A stretch of 64,000 nucleotides of DNA from Acidiferrum sp963771295. Lineage in GTDB: Bacteria; Acidobacteriota; Terriglobia; Acidiferrales; UBA7541. Position numbers and translations under genes: made by a program. Positions 44,131 to 53,900 of the stretch are shown here, piece by piece. The notes below the pieces were generated by a model that searched no databases, had not been told where the DNA came from, and saw only the letters and a list, made by a program, of their open reading frames with translations. Numbering within the stretch: position 1 is the stretch's first letter; every line of letters starts with the position of its first letter. The stretch is taken from the NCBI GenBank assembly GCA_963771295.1, contig CAVYTB010000017.1:124001-188000 (forward strand). Direction: 5' to 3'.

Positions 44131-44457
44131 TTGAGAGCTTTCCCAGACGGGCAAGACAGCCATCCCTACCCATTCTCGCATAAAACGAGCATGGGCTCAG
44201 CAGGCTGGCCCGGGATCCTCCCGTTCTGATCGTTCCGCGCCAGCAAAAGTTGCAGGCGGCGCGAAGTCTGGTTAGACGGGAGCAATCCAGGAATGCTGGC
44301 GCGGCAACAAAAAGTTGACAACTGAGGTGTCTGGCTGGCGGTGTTTTTGTGCGACTTAATTCTCGTGCCGGTAACTCGCTATAAATAGAATCCTTATTCC
44401 CGCTGTAAATGGCATGGCCCTTGCCCTTTTAACCGGCGCAACAAACTGGAAGGTGCG
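44131..44457. other. Divergent intergenic region with sigma-54-like promoter
   Basis: About 327 bases between ccdA and the lipid operon. A TGGCATG-N4-TTGC box is at 44410. A TTGACA near 44313 has no matching -10 at the right distance; a TATAAA near 44380 may serve a weak sigma-70 promoter. No ORF of coding character. Confidence 0.6.
44410..44425 (+). promoter_or_regulatory. Sigma-54-like promoter before the lipid operon
   Basis: TGGCATGGCCCTTGCC has GG and GC dinucleotides exactly ten bases apart, matching the -24/-12 consensus TGGCACG-N4-TTGC at all but one defined position. The start would fall near 44436, ~20 bases before the ATG at 44458 and just ahead of its AAGGTG SD. No enhancer-binding site was identified. 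Confidence 0.55.
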
Positions 44458-45132
44458 ATGACCTGGACGCCGAACAAAGTGACGTTTCTGCGTGTAGCCG
44501 TGGGATTTGCGGCCGTCAGCTTGTTTGGACACGGCGCATGGCTGAACCTGCTGGCGGTGGTCTTGACGGTGGCGTCGATCGCCTTGGATGCTCTCGACGG
44601 CTACTTGGCCCGCCGCAAGAAAATGGCTACGCCGGTCGGCGCTCAGATCGACATTTTGGGCGATCGCATTATTGAGAACATGTACTTCACATATTTTGCG
44701 GTGGTCGGGATGGTTTCGCTATGGCTTCCCATGCTGTTTTTCGCTCGCGGCGCGACCACGGATTTCCTGCGTGGACTGGCGCTGAAAGCCGGGCATTCCG
44801 GGTGGGGCGCCAATGCCATGTTGCAAACCTGGTGGGGACGCGCGCTGGTGGCGTCACGGTGGAGTCGTGGGCTTTATGCGGCGCTGAAGTGCGTTTGCTT
44901 CTGTTATCTGGGTTTGGAGCTGGCTCTGACGCGCGGCCCAGTGGCGCTGCTTGGACCGTTGACCCTCGACGCGCACGCGGCGATTCGCGCCGGCGCTCAG
45001 ACTCTTGCCTGGCTGACGGCGCTGTTTTGCGTGCTTCGCGGCTTGCCCGTTTTACTGCAAGGTTCGAAATTCCTGTCCACTGCCCTGGCCAGCAAAACTT
45101 CGCGCAAACCGGCCCGAGGAGCAGCAGCATGA
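44458..45132 (+). CDS. CDP-alcohol phosphatidyltransferase family protein (possible phosphatidylinositol-phosphate synthase)
   Basis: 224 residues. The CDP-AP signature D-x2-D-G-x2-A-R-x8-G-x3-D-x3-D is complete in DALDGYLARRKKMATPVGAQ followed by IDILGD. N-terminal TPNKVTFLRVAVGFA is typical, and about six TM helices are present. The family joins a CDP-diacylglycerol or CDP-alcohol to an acceptor (glycerol-3-P, inositol-P, serine, archaeal alcohols). The acceptor is not readable from sequence. The downstream HAD phosphatase (ATGA overlap) and Aur1-like PAP2 protein favour a phosphorylated head group such as inositol phosphate; PgsA is the alternative. Confidence 0.87.
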   Translation: MTWTPNKVTFLRVAVGFAAVSLFGHGAWLNLLAVVLTVASIALDALDGYLARRKKMATPVGAQIDILGDRIIENMYFTYFAVVGMVSLWLPMLFFARGATTDFLRGLALKAGHSGWGANAMLQTWWGRALVASRWSRGLYAALKCVCFCYLGLELALTRGPVALLGPLTLDAHAAIRAGAQTLAWLTALFCVLRGLPVLLQGSKFLSTALASKTSRKPARGAAA

Positions 45133-45878
45133 CGGAATTGTCAGCGAACCGCGTCGCGGCTTTCTTCGATATCGACGGCACACTGACGCCGGAGCCGTCG
45201 CTGGAGAAAAGGCTGTTCTCGGGTCTGCGGCACAGCGGAGCGATTCCAGCGCGGAATTACGTGGCTTGGCTTGCTGAAGCACTTCGATTGCTGCCGGAGG
45301 GCATCGCCGCCATGCGTAATGCCAACAAGCGTTATTTGCAGGGTGTTAGCGCCGACCGAGTATTCGAACTGATGGGCACGATTTCTTTCTACGAAGAAGC
45401 CGTCGAACGAACTGCCTGGCACGTGCGACAAGGCCACACCGTGGTCCTGCTCAGCGGAACATTGGAAGTTCTGGCACAAATCGCGGCCGCTGCGCTGGAG
45501 TGCGAACTGGAAGTGCGTGGCGTGCAGACCAATGTGTTGATTCGCGCCACGCGCCTGATAGAAGTGCGCGGACGCTGGACTGGCCGCGTGGCCGATCGAG
45601 TGATGCATGGCGAAGAAAAATCGCACGCGATCAAGCAATTTGCGCTGAAGAGACAAATGGATTGGGCGCAGTGCTATGCCTATGGCAATTCGCTGGGCGA
45701 CCGCGCAATGCTGGCGGCCGCTGGACGCCCGCAAGTGGTGAACCCCGGCAGAGACCTTGCCGCGCTTGCCAATCGCTGCGACTGGCCCATTTGGCACTGG
45801 CATCAGCAGAAGACTATGATTTCCCCGGGCTTTTCCCGTGTGGAAACGAAAATCCAACGGACGGAGAGCCGCGCATGA
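45129..45878 (+). CDS. HAD-IB family phosphatase
   Basis: The ATG at 45129 overlaps the previous stop (ATGA); 249 residues. HAD motifs: FFDIDGTLT (I, nucleophile Asp), VLLSGTLEVL (II), GEEKSHAIKQFA (III, Lys) and YGNSLGDRAML (IV, Asp). The SerB-like HAD-IB group dephosphorylates small phosphoesters including lipid-head-group phosphates (PgpC type). Lying between a CDP-alcohol phosphotransferase and a PAP2 gene, it probably removes the phosphate left on the newly made lipid. A longer in-frame reading from 44721 overlaps the upstream gene and is a shadow. Confidence 0.9.
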   Translation: MTELSANRVAAFFDIDGTLTPEPSLEKRLFSGLRHSGAIPARNYVAWLAEALRLLPEGIAAMRNANKRYLQGVSADRVFELMGTISFYEEAVERTAWHVRQGHTVVLLSGTLEVLAQIAAAALECELEVRGVQTNVLIRATRLIEVRGRWTGRVADRVMHGEEKSHAIKQFALKRQMDWAQCYAYGNSLGDRAMLAAAGRPQVVNPGRDLAALANRCDWPIWHWHQQKTMISPGFSRVETKIQRTESRA

Positions 45879-46936
45879 AAGGCAAAGAAGCTCGGCAATT
45901 CAGCAAGGAGATGGCATCAGCATGGCTGGTGCCGGGGCGAATGGGAGAGGAAATCGCGTTGCCAACCGGCGGTGAGTTCAGTTTCGCGCGAATGAGAAAG
46001 GCAATGGCAGAGCAGGTGGCGGCTGCGTGGGCGGCATGCGGCGCGTTTGAACGCATGGCCTTCACGTACCTGACGGTCTCAAGTTTCGTAATCGTGCTGT
46101 TCGCGCGGAATCTGCAACATCCAGTTCGGTTGCTGGCGGTTCGCGCATTCGTTGTAGTTGTCATTCTGGCGCTCTGCCGAGTGTGGGCGCCCTCAGCTGC
46201 ACGCGCTGCGGTGCATGGCGCAACGTTTTCCAGTCGGTGGTGGCGCTTCTGGCGGCACTGGTATCCTCACCTATTTTTTCTGTTTTGTTTTGAAGAGCTC
46301 GCGCAGCTTATGACACTCTTCACGCCACACTGGCAAGACGCCAAGTTGCTGGCGTTCGATCATTGGCTGACGGGCGTGCAACCGACAATCTGGCTGGAGC
46401 AGTTTGCTACGCCCGGCCGTAACGAATTCATACAGCTCGTATACCTCACGTATTTCACGTATCTGCTGATTCTCGGCGGCATCCTGTATTTCCAGAAAGA
46501 CTGGAGGGCGTACTGGTCGGTGATGACCTACTCGATGGTTGGATATTCCATTGGCTATATGATCGCTATGTTTTTCCCCGTGGAAAGCCCGTGGTTTTCG
46601 CTTGCCGGCTCGTGGAAAGCACCGCTCGAAGGCGGCCCGATTACCGCAACTATTAATTTCATCGAGCACTATGGGCGCGTGCGCGGCGCGGCGTTTCCTT
46701 CGGAACATGTGGCCGGATCAATCGCGGTTTTGTGGGGCGCGTGGAAATTCCGCCGCTGGTTATTCTGGGTGATGGCGCCTTGCGTGTTCCTGATGTGTCT
46801 GTCGACAATTTGGGGCCGCTATCACTATGTGGCGGATATTTTCGCCGGGATCATTACCGGCACGCTCGGATATTTGATCGGAGACTGGGTAATGCGCCGT
46901 CCGCGCGCGGTACCGATGCCCGCAGGAACGCCGTAG
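45875..46936 (+). CDS. PAP2 superfamily membrane protein, Aur1/inositolphosphotransferase-like
   Basis: The ATG at 45875 overlaps the HAD stop (ATGA); 353 residues. A ~60-residue N-terminus precedes ~6 TM helices. The PAP2 residues are FPSEHVAGS (C2, PSGH-like) and WGRYHYVADIFAG (C3, H-x3-D as in Aur1 and sphingomyelin synthases); the classical KX6RP C1 motif is missing, again as in the PAP2_3/Aur1 group. Such enzymes move a phospho-head group (inositol phosphate, phosphocholine) to a lipid acceptor. The predicted role is lipid head-group transfer at the membrane; the acceptor could be a ceramide or diacylglycerol. Confidence 0.88.
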   Translation: MKGKEARQFSKEMASAWLVPGRMGEEIALPTGGEFSFARMRKAMAEQVAAAWAACGAFERMAFTYLTVSSFVIVLFARNLQHPVRLLAVRAFVVVVILALCRVWAPSAARAAVHGATFSSRWWRFWRHWYPHLFFLFCFEELAQLMTLFTPHWQDAKLLAFDHWLTGVQPTIWLEQFATPGRNEFIQLVYLTYFTYLLILGGILYFQKDWRAYWSVMTYSMVGYSIGYMIAMFFPVESPWFSLAGSWKAPLEGGPITATINFIEHYGRVRGAAFPSEHVAGSIAVLWGAWKFRRWLFWVMAPCVFLMCLSTIWGRYHYVADIFAGIITGTLGYLIGDWVMRRPRAVPMPAGTP

Positions 46937-46957
46937 CAGAAATCGAGAAACAACGAA

Positions 46958-48400
46958 TCAGTTGGAATTCACAGAATCCAGAGCGGGCCGAGCGCCGAGC
47001 GGGCAGTTACGTTCAAAATTGCGTGCCAATTCGAGCAGCAGCGACTCATTTGTCACAGCACCGACGAATTGCAGTCCGACAGGAAGGCCATTCTCCGTCA
47101 GGCCGCAGGGTACCGAAATTGCAGGGACTGCAGCTAGATTCGCAGGCCGATTCAATCGCAGCAACAGCCCGCGCGTTGGATGGGTGTTGCCGTGGATCGT
47201 GACGGACTCTTCGCCGATGCGCGTTGCGGTGATTGGCGTAGTAGGAACGACCAGCGCGTCGAGCTCTTCTTCCTCGAGAAGCAGGTGGAACGCCGCGATG
47301 AATTGTTGGCGCAATTCCAACGCCTGGATGTACACGACGGCAGGAACTTTGGCGCCCATCTCCAGCCGTTTTCGGACGTCCTCGTCGTATTCTTCCGCGT
47401 GAGCCGGATACCAGCCTGCCTGCTGGTGATAGTGCGTCGCTTCTGCCCAGGCGATTTGATTCCCCGCATTCTCGGTTTCCCGCACCAGCGGGAGCGAAAC
47501 CTCTTTCAAGCGCGCGCCATGCTTCTGCAACACGCGGAGAGCCGCCTGAAATGATCGTTCGACTTCCGGGCTTAACACTTCCAGAAAAAAGTCCTTTGGC
47601 ACGCCGAGGCGAGGGCGACGCGAGCGCGAAGATGCCAGGCGCCCCAAACGCAAGCGTCGCTCTCCCTTTCCGCGAACACCAACAGCATCGAACAGCAATG
47701 CCGCGTCCTCAGCATTTCTTGCCAGCGGGCCAACAAAATCCAGTGTTGGCGAGAGAGCCACCACATCGGCGGCGCTCACGCGCCCCAGTCCCGGCTTTAA
47801 ACCAACGATTCCACAGAGCGAAGCAGGTATGCGAATCGAACCGCCAGTGTCTGTTCCGATGCTGCCATAGCACAGACCTGCAGCGAGCGCAGCGGCAGAA
47901 CCGCCGCTCGAGCCGCCGGCAATTCGCGAAACGTCCCAGGGGTTTCGCACCGCGCCGTAATGCCGATTATTGCTGGTGGTGCCGTATGCGAACTCATGCA
48001 TGTTCGTTTTCCCAAGCAACACGGCCCCGGATTCCTTCAGCGCGGTGACAATCGGAGCATCGTGCAGCGGTACGAAATCCCTCAACACACGCGATCCTGC
48101 GGTGGTGCGCACTTCGGCAGAATAAATGTTGTCTTTCAGAGAAATAGGAATGCCATGAAGCGGTCCGCGGTCGCGACGCGACTTACTCGCTCGCTTGCTC
48201 AAGAGTTCAGATTCCGCTCGTTTAGCCTGCTGAAGCGCCAGTTCTTCGCTGACGGTGATGAACGCATTCAAGTGCGGATTCAGTTTCTTGATTCGTTCCA
48301 GCAAAGACCGTGTGAGCTCTACGGGCGAGAGCTTTCGTTGGCGGTACAGGCGTGCGATTTCCGGAATGGAAGCGAACGCAATTCCCGATTCGGTGACCAT
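46958..48400 (-). CDS. Amidase (amidase-signature family, GatA-like)
   Basis: The ATG at 48400 shares one base with the LptD stop (TGATG); 480 residues. Ser-cisSer-Lys triad: Lys in ISLKDNIYS, the cis-Ser and Ser in AGGSSGGSAAALAAG and TDTGGSIRIPAS. C-terminal PAISVPCGLTENGLPVGLQ is typical. GatA is one possibility, but no gatB or gatC is adjacent, and the sequence could equally be a general aryl- or acyl-amidase. Re-initiation after lptD is likely. Confidence 0.92.
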   Translation of the reverse strand: MVTESGIAFASIPEIARLYRQRKLSPVELTRSLLERIKKLNPHLNAFITVSEELALQQAKRAESELLSKRASKSRRDRGPLHGIPISLKDNIYSAEVRTTAGSRVLRDFVPLHDAPIVTALKESGAVLLGKTNMHEFAYGTTSNNRHYGAVRNPWDVSRIAGGSSGGSAAALAAGLCYGSIGTDTGGSIRIPASLCGIVGLKPGLGRVSAADVVALSPTLDFVGPLARNAEDAALLFDAVGVRGKGERRLRLGRLASSRSRRPRLGVPKDFFLEVLSPEVERSFQAALRVLQKHGARLKEVSLPLVRETENAGNQIAWAEATHYHQQAGWYPAHAEEYDEDVRKRLEMGAKVPAVVYIQALELRQQFIAAFHLLLEEEELDALVVPTTPITATRIGEESVTIHGNTHPTRGLLLRLNRPANLAAVPAISVPCGLTENGLPVGLQFVGAVTNESLLLELARNFERNCPLGARPALDSVNSN

Positions 48401-50757
48401 CAAAAAACCTTATCCATACGCCGCAAATTTCCAAACGTGCCCAGATTCGCCAAGATGAACGCAACACGAAATTGATTTTCGGTGCGAACCACACCCAGGT
48501 CAACGCGGCGGTATTCGACAGCGAGGCCGCAGCATCCGCCGTTGTAGTTCAGCAGCACAAACTGGTTCTGCAGCGTGGAATTCTGGATGTCGTAGCTGAT
48601 GCCTGTGGCGACGTTGAACCCTTGCCGCGTCAGGCCCCCATAGCCGATGATCGCTCGGATCTGGTGCGAGGGAGGCTCGACGATGGGATCGCCCTGCAAT
48701 CGAAAATCGGCCACAGTCATGTAAAACTCCCGGTAGGGCTTGACCTTCAACAACGTGCCAATGGTCGTAACTTTGTGCAGTTGGGTGTCGTAAATCAAAA
48801 TTTGCTCGGCATCGTACTTGCCACCCGGCGTCAACGTGACGTCGCTGATGATGGGCGACCAGTTGCGCGGTGTGGATGCAAACGCGAATGCCGTGATGGA
48901 GTCCAGCGCCTGAAAAACATTGCGCTGGCCGGTAACCAAGGCCCCGCCGAACGTCGGGTCGAAATAATGCTTCTGCACGAGTTTCCAAGTCAGAAAATCA
49001 ACCGGTTGACCATCGCCATCCTTCACCCATAGCCGCTGCGTGATGCCGTATTCGATTTCGTTGGTGTTGGTCAGCGTGGCGTCGCTGTCGTAACGAATGA
49101 ACTGCGCGAAATTATTCACCCCGGTCACATACCGGTAAGTGATGTAGGGCTCGATGGTATGTTTGTAGCGATGCCGGGTTTGCGGGCGATCGAAGTAGCG
49201 TTCCAATGTCGGAGGACTCAACTCAACCGCAAACTCGCCAGTATTCCGCAATATGGAATCGCCAGTCACGATGCCATTGGCATTCAGCGAGTCGCCGTAA
49301 TAGGTGGTACGAAACCTCGCAGTACTGGTGATGCCCAACCAGTCTCCAAGGTGCAAAGGCAAAGTAACTTGAGGAGCGAATTCTACACGCGGAACAAAAT
49401 TGGGAGTGTTGATGAATTCGTCGTCGCGGTGCAAGGCGCCGGCGTAGGAAGTGAATGAAAAATAGAATGGCAAGTTGCTCCAGGGAGCCTGCTCGACAGA
49501 GTTGAAGCGCGCTTCGGGAGCGCTACGCAAGACCACGCTATTTGGCGGGCTGAGTTCCAGGAAGCTGCGATCATTCAACGTCGCGAGGTTCAGGCTGTAG
49601 CCGTGGAAATTGTTGGTCAGGAAAACCGAACTGCGAATATCGGAACTGATGCTTTCTTCGTATGTGTCGCCGAACGCCAGCCGGAAGGTCATCGAGGAGA
49701 GTTGATTCAGATCGGTAACAAAGCGCCAGCCATGATTCCACAACGATTGCACTTCGAGTTGCTGCTGGTATCCACCCTGATTCTCGCGGTCTTGCACCCC
49801 AAAATACGTGTAACGAATGGAAGTGTTCTCAAACGGACGCGCGCGAAAGCCAACGCGTTCGCTGGGACCACGACGGCTGAAATATTCAAAGCCCGTAGTG
49901 AGGTCCATCCAGGAAGTGGGTGCCCAGTAGAAGGCATCACCAATCGTGAAGCCCTTCACGGTGCTGTTGCCGACGACGGGAAGCAAGAATCCGGTTTGGC
50001 GTACGCGTTCGCCCGCCGGCGTTGTGGCATAAGGCAGCCAGAGGAGCGGGACGCGGTACAGGCGGAAATTGGAATTGATTAGCGCGACGCTTTTTTCGAG
50101 AGTGATTTTGGCTTCGGGCGCGTAAAACTGCCAAGTAGGGTGCTGCGGATCGCAAATTGTAAACCAAGAGTGGCGGACGATATAGAAATCCGCGGACATG
50201 CGCTCGACTTCCTTGGCTTCAAAATAAACCGGATTTTCGGTGATCAGCAACGTGGGGTTGGGGTGGCGTTCCAGTTTCACATTGCCGTGGACATTGTGGA
50301 ACGTGCCATGGCCGGTCTGAATGTTGAGCTGGGCGTCATCGGCTTCCAGGTGTTGGTTCTCAAAATCGAATTGTACGTGCCCGCGCGCGAGAGATTCGAA
50401 GGTGGCGCTGTTGTACTCGACGTGATCCGCCTGCAGGCGCATTTCGCCGTAATAAATGTCCACATCGTCGTCCGCTATGAAAATGTCGCCTTGTCGTCGC
50501 TGCGGCCCTTTAGCCGAAATCTCAGCGATGCCTCCCGAGGGTGCCTTAGGGAGGTTAATCTGCTGTGCGTCGCACTCGCCTGAACCCACCAGCAACAGCA
50601 ACAAAGGCCCGAAGATCCTTAGGATTTTACAGCGGGCGGAATTGGGATGAGTTCTGTGCACGCGGCGTTTGGGCTCGATGAGGTGAAGGGTAAGCCTAGC
50701 ATGCGCACTAACGGATTTGTAGCCAACATCGAGGCCTCGCAAACAATAGATGCACAA
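48400..50757 (-). CDS. lptD: LPS-assembly protein LptD
   Basis: Up to 785 residues; a GTG at 50661 is a plausible later start, as the N-terminus before KILRIFGPLLLLLVGSGECDA has no clear SD. The N-terminal OstA/LptA jellyroll (QGDIFIADDDVDIYYGEM, LQADHVEYNSATFESLARGHV) is followed by the LptD beta-barrel (VRHSWFTICDPQHPTWQFYA with the CDP cysteine, VPLLWLPYATTPAGERVRQTGFL). The barrel inserts LPS in the outer membrane, which shows the organism has LPS or a lipid-A-like outer leaflet. The usual partners are not adjacent. Confidence 0.93.
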   Translation of the reverse strand: MCIYCLRGLDVGYKSVSAHARLTLHLIEPKRRVHRTHPNSARCKILRIFGPLLLLLVGSGECDAQQINLPKAPSGGIAEISAKGPQRRQGDIFIADDDVDIYYGEMRLQADHVEYNSATFESLARGHVQFDFENQHLEADDAQLNIQTGHGTFHNVHGNVKLERHPNPTLLITENPVYFEAKEVERMSADFYIVRHSWFTICDPQHPTWQFYAPEAKITLEKSVALINSNFRLYRVPLLWLPYATTPAGERVRQTGFLLPVVGNSTVKGFTIGDAFYWAPTSWMDLTTGFEYFSRRGPSERVGFRARPFENTSIRYTYFGVQDRENQGGYQQQLEVQSLWNHGWRFVTDLNQLSSMTFRLAFGDTYEESISSDIRSSVFLTNNFHGYSLNLATLNDRSFLELSPPNSVVLRSAPEARFNSVEQAPWSNLPFYFSFTSYAGALHRDDEFINTPNFVPRVEFAPQVTLPLHLGDWLGITSTARFRTTYYGDSLNANGIVTGDSILRNTGEFAVELSPPTLERYFDRPQTRHRYKHTIEPYITYRYVTGVNNFAQFIRYDSDATLTNTNEIEYGITQRLWVKDGDGQPVDFLTWKLVQKHYFDPTFGGALVTGQRNVFQALDSITAFAFASTPRNWSPIISDVTLTPGGKYDAEQILIYDTQLHKVTTIGTLLKVKPYREFYMTVADFRLQGDPIVEPPSHQIRAIIGYGGLTRQGFNVATGISYDIQNSTLQNQFVLLNYNGGCCGLAVEYRRVDLGVVRTENQFRVAFILANLGTFGNLRRMDKVF

Positions 50758-50999
50758 ACGCGCTTTAAAGAAGTATCATGCGCAATTTCGTGGGAGAGAA
50801 TCCGCAGGTCGGTGAGGGTTCGGCGCTGGTTAAGAAACTGGCGGGCGATTCGGGAAGGGTCCGAGGGCTAAATAACCTGCTGAGACGGCTGCGGTAGTCG
50901 CGCGTCTAAGGGGACAGATTCTTTGGCGGCGTACCGGGTGCGCCGTTTGTTCGATTGGGGCCGGGGTTCACACATTGTAATGACAGAAAGGAAGATTCC

Positions 51000-53900
51000 A
51001 TGAGCGCGATTCGCTCGAAGTGGTTGCGGTTTGCCGTGTGGGGTGTGCTCCTTAGCGCGATTTGCGTCGGTGCTGGCTTTGCGGCTGTACCGAGCTTGGC
51101 CCAAGAACAGAAGGATGAGAAGAAGGACGATAAAAAGGAAAAGAAAGCCCTCGAGCTCAAGCCAGAGCGCAAAATTGAATTCTCCACCGATGAAGGCACA
51201 TGGCTCTCTCTAGACATTTCGCCCGATGGCCGCACTATCGTCTTCGAACTTCTCGGCGACATCTACACGCTTCCTGTTGAAGGCGGCGAGGCCAAGCTGA
51301 TTTCGGGTGGCATGCCTTTCGACAGCCAGCCGCGCTTTTCGCCCGACGGAAAATGGATCGCCTTTCTTTCCGACCGCGACGGCGGCGAAAACGTCTGGAT
51401 CATGAAACCGGACGGCAGCGATCCCAAGCAACTTTCCAAAGAGGCTTGGTCGGATTTTGCTTCGCCTTCATGGACGGAGGATAGCAATTACGTACTGGTC
51501 TCAAAAACCACCGAGGCCCTTTCCGCCTACGAAATCTGGATGTATCACGTTCAGGGAGGCTCGGGCGTTCAAATCACCAAGGCGAAAGCGGCGCCGAAGC
51601 AACCGCGCCGGGAACGCGCCAACGCGCTGGGTGTGGTTGCCTCTCCCGACGGAAAATATCTATACTATGCGCGGCGCACTGGGGCGTTCGCCTACAACGC
51701 GCAGTTCCCTCTTTGGCAAATAGCGCGCCGCGACCGCAAAACCGGTGACGAAGATATTCTTCTGGAACAGTCGCGCAGCAGCTTTCGGCCGGTGCTTTCG
51801 CCGGATGGAAAGCAGTTGTTATATGTAACGCGCTACGAGACGGAAACGGGCTTGCGCCTACGCAATCTGGAAACCGGCGAAGACCGTTGGGTACGCTATC
51901 CCATCACGCGGGACGATCAGGAAGCAATTTTTTCGCGCGACCTTTTTCCAGGCTACGCCTTCTTTCCTGATGGCAAGGAAATTCTCTACAACCAGGACGG
52001 CAAAATCCGTCGCCTGAATCTGGCGACTGGGGCAGAATCCATCGTTCCGTTTACGGCCAATGTGAAATTAGATATCGGCCCCAAGCTCGATTTTCCTCAG
52101 CGTGTCGAAGAAGGTCCGGTAAAGGTTCGCTTGATACAGGATCCGGTCGAATCGCCGGACGGCAAGCGCATGGCTTTTTCGGCCGTGACTCATCTGTACG
52201 TGATCGATCTTCCCAATGGCAAACCGCGCCAGTTGCTGAGCGACGGCAGCAGGCAGTTTCAGCCGGCATGGTCGCCGGATGGCAAGTGGCTCTCGTATGT
52301 CACATGGTCGAATGCAGGAGGCCAGCTTTGGAAAGTCGCGTCAGAAGGAGGAACTCCGGTTCAACTGACCAGGACGCCAGCGCTTTACAGCAATCCTGTC
52401 TGGTCGCCCGACGGAACGCGAATTGTTCTGTTACGTGGCAACGTTTACGATCGTGAAAATTCGGAATTCGATGGCGGGCAGACGTCGAACGCCGACCTGA
52501 TCTGGATTCCTTCGGAAGGTGGCGATGCCAAACTGATTTTGCCGGCGCGTGGAGCGGGTGCGCCGCACTTCACTCACGAAAGAGATCGCATCTACGTCAA
52601 CACGCCACAGGGGCTGGTATCTTTGCGCTACGACGGCACGGATCGAATTACTCATTTGCAGGTGAAAGGCAGCGGCGATTACAGTGCGGAAGAACCTACT
52701 CCCGCCGATGATCTGCGCGTCAGTCCAGATGGTCAATGGGTTCTGGCACAAGTAATGAACCAGCTTTTTCTGGTGGCCATGCCGGTGGTTGGAGGAGAGC
52801 CGCCCACCATCGTCGTTACTTCGGGAGCGGTCCCCGTAAAACGAATTTCCGATATTGGCGCTGATTATTTTCACTGGTCGGCTGATGGCAAGACCATTTC
52901 ATGGGCCGTAGGCGCGAGCCTGTTTCGGCAGCCGTTGAGTTCCATCTCTTTTGAGAAACCGAAGGACGAGAAAGAGAAAGACGAAAAGAAGACCTCGGCA
53001 AGCAGCGACGCCGACAAGAAAGATTCCAGTCAGGCTGCCGCCAAGTCCGATGAAAAGAAGGAAGAGAAGAAAGAGGAGAAAAAGCCCAACGAGCGCTCCA
53101 AGGACGTTCAGGAAATCCACGTCGCGCTGGAAGTGCCGCGTGCCACTCCCAAGGGAACCATCGTTTTACGTGGTGCAACCGTCATCACCATGAAGGACAC
53201 GGAAGTAATTCCCGACGCCGACATCGTGATCGAAAACAACCGCATCAAGAGCGTCGGAAAGCGCGGGAGCGTGCCGGCTGGAGCGCGGGTGTTCGACGTC
53301 AAGGGCAAAACCATTGTGCCCGGATTCGTCGATACCCACGCGCACTGGTTCGAGATTCGCCGCGGCATTCTCGACGTGCAAAACTGGTCGTTTCTTGCAA
53401 ACGTGGCTTACGGCGTGACCTCCGGCTTGGATGTGCAGACCAGCACCAACGATATGTTCGCGTATCAGGACCTCGCCGACAGCGGAGAGATTATCGGGCT
53501 TCGCGCCTTCTCCACTGGACCGGGCGTGTTTTCCAACAACGATTTTCAGAGTGTCGATGACGCAAAAGGCGTGCTCACCAAGTATCGCGATTACTACGGA
53601 ACGCACAACATCAAGAGCTACATCGTCGGGAATCGCAAGCAGCGTCAGTTCATGGTGCAAGCGTCAAAGGAACTCGGCATGATGCCCACCACCGAGGGCG
53701 GCCTTGACCTGAAGCTCGATATGACGCATGTGATCGACGGCTTCCACGGCAATGAGCACACCCTGCCCATCGTTCCGCTCTACAAGGACGTGATCCAACT
53801 TTTTGCGCAATCCGGAATCGCGGAAACTCCGACGTTGATCGTCAGCTACGGCGGCCCGTGGGGCGAAAACTACTTCTACGAGCATACCGAAGTGCACAAC

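Noticed and set aside
44313..44345. Sigma-70 promoter with TTGACA at 44313
   Set aside because: No -10-like hexamer at 16-18 bases; the sigma-54 box downstream fits better.
45500..46936. Long N-terminal extension of the PAP2 protein
   Set aside because: The extension overlaps the HAD gene; the ATGA-coupled ATG at 45875 gives the natural start.
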